Positions 60,488 to 64,000 of a stretch of DNA of 64,000 nt are shown piece after piece. A program made the translations under genes and the position numbers. This stretch comes from CAWCTD01 sp963798455 (lineage in GTDB: Bacteria; Acidobacteriota; Terriglobia; Bryobacterales; Bryobacteraceae). Location of the stretch: contig CAWCTD010000004.1 in the NCBI GenBank assembly GCA_963798455.1, positions 558,001-622,000 of the forward strand. The letters are read 5' to 3'. The notes beneath the pieces were generated by a model. That model did no database searches. It saw only the letters and a list, made by a program, of their open reading frames with translations, and was not told the origin of the DNA. Positions within the stretch are counted from its first letter, which is position 1; each line of letters starts with the position of its first letter.

Positions 60488-61681
60488 ATGGCCAGCCCCG
60501 AGACGGTCCAAATCCCGCTGGCCATGCTGACCGTGTTCGGTTCCGCTAAAGTCATGGCGGAGATCTTCGAGCGCCTCCGCCAGCCCGCCATCGTGGGCGA
60601 GATCCTGGCGGGTATCCTGATCGGCCCAAGCGTTTTGGGATGGATGGCGCCCAATGACCTGCTCACGGCGTTGGCGGATCTGGGGGTGATGTTCCTCCTC
60701 TTCCGGGTGGGGCTGGAGGTGAGGTCGTCCGAGCTCATCCAGGTCGGCGGTACGGCCACCCTCGTGGCGGTGACGGGGGTTCTTGTGCCCTTTGGGCTCG
60801 GGTGGGTGATTCTGTTGCTTTGGGACAAGCCCCAGATTGAGGCCGTTTTCGTGGGGGCGGCGATGGTGGCCACCAGCGTGGGCATCACCGCGCAGGTATT
60901 GGCCTCCAAGGGGGTGCTTCAGGAGCGCGCCAGCAAGATCATCCTGGCCGCGGCGGTAATTGACGACGTGCTGGGCTTGTTGATGCTGGCGGTGGTCAGC
61001 AGCCTGGCCAGGGGAAGGGTGGTCTGGCTTGAGATACTCACCACGACCGTGGTCGCATTGGGATTCACGCTACTGGTCGCGAAGTGGGGGACGAAGACGA
61101 TGGGCCGGATTGTCCCCGGCGTGGAAAGGCGGCTGCGTGCCGGCGAAGGACAGTTCGCCTTCGCCATGGTCTTTCTGTTTGCGCTTTCGTTGTTGAGCGT
61201 GTATGCCGGCGTGGCCGTCATCATCGGTGCTTTTCTGGCGGGCATGGCGCTGGCCGAGAGCGTCGGCCGGCGCGTGCATGACCTGGCCCACGGCGTCACG
61301 GAACTGCTCGTCCCGTTCTTCCTTGCCGGCATCGGCCTGCACTTCGATCTGGCAGCCTTCACTTCCCGCTCCACCTTCGTCCTGGCGACAGTCATTCTGG
61401 GGGCGGCCGTCTTGTCCAAGTTCATCGGGTGCGGGATAGGGGCGATTGGAATGGGCGTCCGCGACGCGGCTCGCATCGGTGTCGGTATGGTGCCGCGGGG
61501 TGAGGTGGGGATGGTAGTCGCCCAGATTGGCCTTTCCATGGGCGTCATCAGTCAGAATGTCTATGGGATCGTGGTCTTCATGGCGGTCGCGACCACTTTG
61601 GTTGCGCCGCCTTTGCTGAGCCTTTCTTACAGGGACCTAATGAAACCCGGTAAGGAGGAAGAAGTCCTCCGGCTGGGCTGA
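60488..61681 (+). CDS. CPA2-family cation:proton antiporter (Kef/NapA-like)
   Basis: A 397-residue transporter with about twelve helices. The essential Asp pair is in AAVIDDVLGLLML (the ND/DD motif of electrogenic CPA2 exchangers is ID-D here), preceded by MVATSVGITAQVLASKGVL. The C-terminal RCK/TrkA domain found in KefB/C is absent, so it is closer to NapA. It exchanges Na+ or K+ for H+. Alone downstream of aroA. Confidence 0.9.
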   Translation: MASPETVQIPLAMLTVFGSAKVMAEIFERLRQPAIVGEILAGILIGPSVLGWMAPNDLLTALADLGVMFLLFRVGLEVRSSELIQVGGTATLVAVTGVLVPFGLGWVILLLWDKPQIEAVFVGAAMVATSVGITAQVLASKGVLQERASKIILAAAVIDDVLGLLMLAVVSSLARGRVVWLEILTTTVVALGFTLLVAKWGTKTMGRIVPGVERRLRAGEGQFAFAMVFLFALSLLSVYAGVAVIIGAFLAGMALAESVGRRVHDLAHGVTELLVPFFLAGIGLHFDLAAFTSRSTFVLATVILGAAVLSKFIGCGIGAIGMGVRDAARIGVGMVPRGEVGMVVAQIGLSMGVISQNVYGIVVFMAVATTLVAPPLLSLSYRDLMKPGKEEEVLRLG

Positions 61682-61771
61682 GCTACCCGGTTTTCCCCCC
61701 TTATGTACCCCCTGGGCGGGATTCTGGCATTGAGCCGCCGCTCCTAGGCTTAAAGATGGAGGCGGCGTCGT

Positions 61772-63001
61772 ATGTCCGACTTCTTCCAGACCGGGGTTGT
61801 AACCACGCTTCACCGGCTCAAGCCCAACAACCTCGAGCGGCTGGAGGGCGACCTCGAGAGGTTCTCGCGCAACCGGCCGATTGGCCTAGTGCTGCCCGCG
61901 CTGTACTCGGAGTTCGAGACGCCCACCATGCAACGCATCGTATCCGAACTGCGCCAGGTCCGATACCTTCAGCGCATTGTGGTGACGCTCGGCAGGTCCA
62001 CGCGCGAGCAGTTCGATCGCGCTCGAACCTTCTTCGAGGACTTCTACACGCCCGTCACGTTTGTTTGGGTCGACGGAGAGCGGATACAGAGTCTGCTCCA
62101 GATGCTGGAGGAAAAGGCGCTATCGGCGGGTGGGGATGGCAAGGGCAGATCCTGCTGGCTGGCTTACGGGACCATCCTGGCCGCCCGCGACTGCGACGTG
62201 ATTGCGCTCCACGACTGCGATATTGTCAGCTACGACCGCCAGTTGCTGGCAAGGCTATGTTACCCCGTTGCGCACCCCAATTTGGGCTTCGAGTTCTGCA
62301 AAGGGTACTACTCCCGCGTTACCGACCGGATGCACGGCCGGGTGACGCGTCTCTTCGTGACACCCCTGATCCGAGCCTTGGAGAGCGTGGCGCCCACGGC
62401 AGCATTTCTGCATTTCCTGGACAGCTTTCGCTACGCCTTGGCGGGCGAATTTGCCATGGATGTGAACCTGGCCCGGGTCAACCGGATCCCGGGCGACTGG
62501 GGGCTGGAGGTCGGAGTCCTCGCGGAAGTGTACCGCAACTGCGCTGAATCGAGGATTTGCCAGGTAGATCTCGCCGATACATACGAGCACAAGCACCAGG
62601 TTCTGTCGGAAGGAGATTCGGGCAAGGGGCTGCGGCGCATGGCGGCTGACATTGCCAAGTCCCTGTTCCGCACCATGGCCGCCGAGGGACTGGTGTTCAC
62701 CGCGGACCACTTCCGGAGCCTGGAAGTTCGCTACGTGCGCATCGCGCAGGATACCATCGCCCGCTATTACGCCGACGCCATGCTAAATGGGTTGAAATTT
62801 GACCGGCACGGCGAGGAGATCGCTGTCGCCGCGTTTGCCAAGAGTTTGCGGCAGGCCGCCGCGGAGTTCATTGAGGATCCGCTCGGTTTGCCTCTCATCC
62901 CCAACTGGAACAGGGTGCTGGCCGCGGTTCCGGAGTTCTTCGAACTATTGCTGGATGCCGTGGAAAAGGACGCCCGGCTGGCCGTTGCCCGGGCGGGCTG
63001 A
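61772..63001 (+). CDS. GT-A glycosyltransferase, GT81/glucosyl-3-phosphoglycerate synthase-like
   Basis: A 409-residue cytosolic transferase. The nucleotide-sugar/metal motif is IALHDCDIVSYDR (DxD), and FAMDVNLARVNRIPGDWGLE corresponds to the acceptor region of glucosyl-3-phosphoglycerate and mannosyl-3-phosphoglycerate synthases. GGAGGCGG precedes the ATG. A second GT-A gene follows nine bases after the stop, suggesting a two-step pathway. Whether it makes glucosylglycerate (a compatible solute) is inference from fold only. Confidence 0.75.
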   Translation: MSDFFQTGVVTTLHRLKPNNLERLEGDLERFSRNRPIGLVLPALYSEFETPTMQRIVSELRQVRYLQRIVVTLGRSTREQFDRARTFFEDFYTPVTFVWVDGERIQSLLQMLEEKALSAGGDGKGRSCWLAYGTILAARDCDVIALHDCDIVSYDRQLLARLCYPVAHPNLGFEFCKGYYSRVTDRMHGRVTRLFVTPLIRALESVAPTAAFLHFLDSFRYALAGEFAMDVNLARVNRIPGDWGLEVGVLAEVYRNCAESRICQVDLADTYEHKHQVLSEGDSGKGLRRMAADIAKSLFRTMAAEGLVFTADHFRSLEVRYVRIAQDTIARYYADAMLNGLKFDRHGEEIAVAAFAKSLRQAAAEFIEDPLGLPLIPNWNRVLAAVPEFFELLLDAVEKDARLAVARAG

Positions 63002-63010
63002 TAGTGAGCC

Positions 63011-64000
63011 ATGGGGCAAGCAATTCTTCCCGGTGAGGCTTTGAGAGCCTCCGAGAACATCAAGGAGGCCGACATCGTCGTCGGCATACCCAGTTACAAC
63101 AATGCCGGGACCATCGGCCACGTCACCAGGGCGGCGTGCGTGGGACTGGCGAAGTACTTCCCCCATTTGAAAAGCGTCATCATCAACTCCGACGGCGGAT
63201 CGACGGACGCGACCTCGGAAGCCGTGCTTTCGGCGCGCATGGAAGACTCGCATCTGCTGTTGCTGTCTACTCCCATGTCAGCGGTACACCGGCTTTCGGT
63301 TCCCTACCACGGGATACCGGGCAAGGGCAGCGCCTTTCGTTTGATCTTTCAGATGGCCGCCAAGCTTCGGGCCAAGGCTTGCGCGGTGGTCGATTCCGAT
63401 CTTCGCTCGATCACGCCCGAATGGTTCGATCTGCTGTTGCGTCCGATTCTGTTCGCCGATTTCGACTTCGTGGCGCCATACTACCACCGCCACAAGTACG
63501 ACGGGACCATCACCAACAGCATCGTGTACCCGTTGACGCGCGCCCTGTACGGCCCGCGGGTGCGGCAGCCGATCGGCGGCGAATTCGGAATCGCCGGCAG
63601 GCTGATCGCCCGGTATCTGGAGCGAGACGACTGGGAAACGGATGTCGCCCGCTATGGGATCGACATCTGGATGACGACCATCGCCATCGCGGAGGGATAC
63701 CGTGTGTGTCAGAGCTTTCTCGGCGCCAAGCTGCACGATGCCAAAGACCCGGGCTCGGATCTCAGCGCCATGCTGCACCAGGTGGTCGGCAGCGTGTTCA
63801 TGCTCATGCGGGAGTACGAGAGTGTCTGGCGGCAGCAGCAAGGGAGCCGGCCGGTCGATCTGTTCGGCTTCCGCTTCGACGTGGGCCTGGACCCGATCGA
63901 GGTCAACCTGGAACGCATGTTGATGGCGTTCCAGCGGGGCTGCGTCGAACTGGAGGAGGTCTGGTCGCTGGCGCTCGCGCCGGCCACGCACGAGGCTGTC
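63011..64000 (+). CDS. GT-A family glycosyltransferase (3' end outside window)
   Basis: At least 330 residues, open to the right edge. The N terminus reads IVVGIPSYNNAGTIGHV, then IINSDGGSTDATSEAV and the DxD motif CAVVDSDLRSITPEWF, with a later acceptor region RQPIGGEFGIAGRLIARY and WETDVARYGIDIWMTTIAI. This order is that of GT2/GT81-type transferases. ATG at 63011 lies nine bases after the previous stop. Donor and acceptor are unknown; pairing with the preceding gene suggests a shared product. Confidence 0.75.
   Translation, partial: MGQAILPGEALRASENIKEADIVVGIPSYNNAGTIGHVTRAACVGLAKYFPHLKSVIINSDGGSTDATSEAVLSARMEDSHLLLLSTPMSAVHRLSVPYHGIPGKGSAFRLIFQMAAKLRAKACAVVDSDLRSITPEWFDLLLRPILFADFDFVAPYYHRHKYDGTITNSIVYPLTRALYGPRVRQPIGGEFGIAGRLIARYLERDDWETDVARYGIDIWMTTIAIAEGYRVCQSFLGAKLHDAKDPGSDLSAMLHQVVGSVFMLMREYESVWRQQQGSRPVDLFGFRFDVGLDPIEVNLERMLMAFQRGCVELEEVWSLALAPATHEAV

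Overview
The window (about 60-65% G+C by eye, with dense genes on both strands) reads as a chromosomal segment of an Acidobacteriota bacterium, probably of the Solibacter/Bryobacter type. The best pointers are a PadR regulator directly upstream of a long FtsX/MacB-type permease with the N-terminal helix typical of the acidobacterial 'ADOP' permeases (21124-24123), an Oar-like TonB-dependent receptor with a carboxypeptidase-regulatory plug extension (39835-43242), a hopanoid-type glycosyltransferase (HpnI) and a System I cytochrome c maturation operon. The taxonomic call is inference from gene content; no rRNA gene is present.

Layout. 1-2697: the tail of a secreted M14-like peptidase and a secreted S9A oligopeptidase. 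2698-9847: a scrambled mobile-element region. It holds an integrase N-terminal relic, two copies of the 3' half of a tRNA-Gly(CCC), a DUF362-DUF2271-ApbE flavin-linked block between those copies, a frameshifted glycosidase tail, and an IS66 element inserted inside an ISL3-type transposase relic. 9848-12921: a secreted hypothetical, a PHP phosphoesterase, YgfZ and a metallo-beta-lactamase hydrolase. 12961-19507: a compact ccm operon (E, F, H, a CcmI-like zinc-ribbon protein, an unknown anchored protein, A, B, C, D). 19485-31698: a phosphatase of the SpoIIE type, PadR/ADOP, a methyltransferase, a cNMP-DUF1003 protein, an aldo/keto reductase with DUF169, a PEMT/ICMT-like methyltransferase, an NAD(P)-binding epimerase, a strongly promoted orphan gene and HpnI. 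31705-39487: thrS, a MerR-TPR protein, thiL, a UMF1-type MFS permease and an acyl-activating/ACP/PlsC fusion. 39508-45641: tRNA-Thr(CGT), the Oar-like receptor, a cupin, Mrp and TsaD. 45640-51478: queA and mscS split by a 3.8-kb island, followed by a short palindromic (MITE-like) element. 51522-64000: an OPT transporter, TatA/B and TatC, a flavin reductase, an MgtE-N/CBS protein with an NRAMP homologue, AroA, a CPA2 antiporter and two GT-A glycosyltransferases, the last running off the end.

How the genes work together. The ccm genes form one translationally coupled machine for loading and attaching heme to periplasmic cytochromes; CcmE carries Cys rather than His at the heme-binding position. 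Tat, ApbE, DUF2271 and the Tat-exported DUF362 protein point to an envelope redox chemistry. The MgtE-N/CBS and NRAMP pair looks like a divalent-cation uptake unit, and the transporter's metal-site residues suggest Mg2+ rather than Mn2+/Fe2+.

The most informative structural observations are (i) 16-bp direct repeats at 46694-46709 and 50456-50471 that bracket an island with two tyrosine-recombinase relics and an intact serine recombinase, and whose removal rebuilds a tight queA-mscS junction; (ii) IS66 ends plus a GATGAAG target duplication that, when removed, rejoin an ISL3-type transposase reading frame; and (iii) two tRNA-Gly 3' halves starting at the anticodon loop, with a compensatory T-stem change between them. 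I did not find a convincing wholly new defence or metabolic system.
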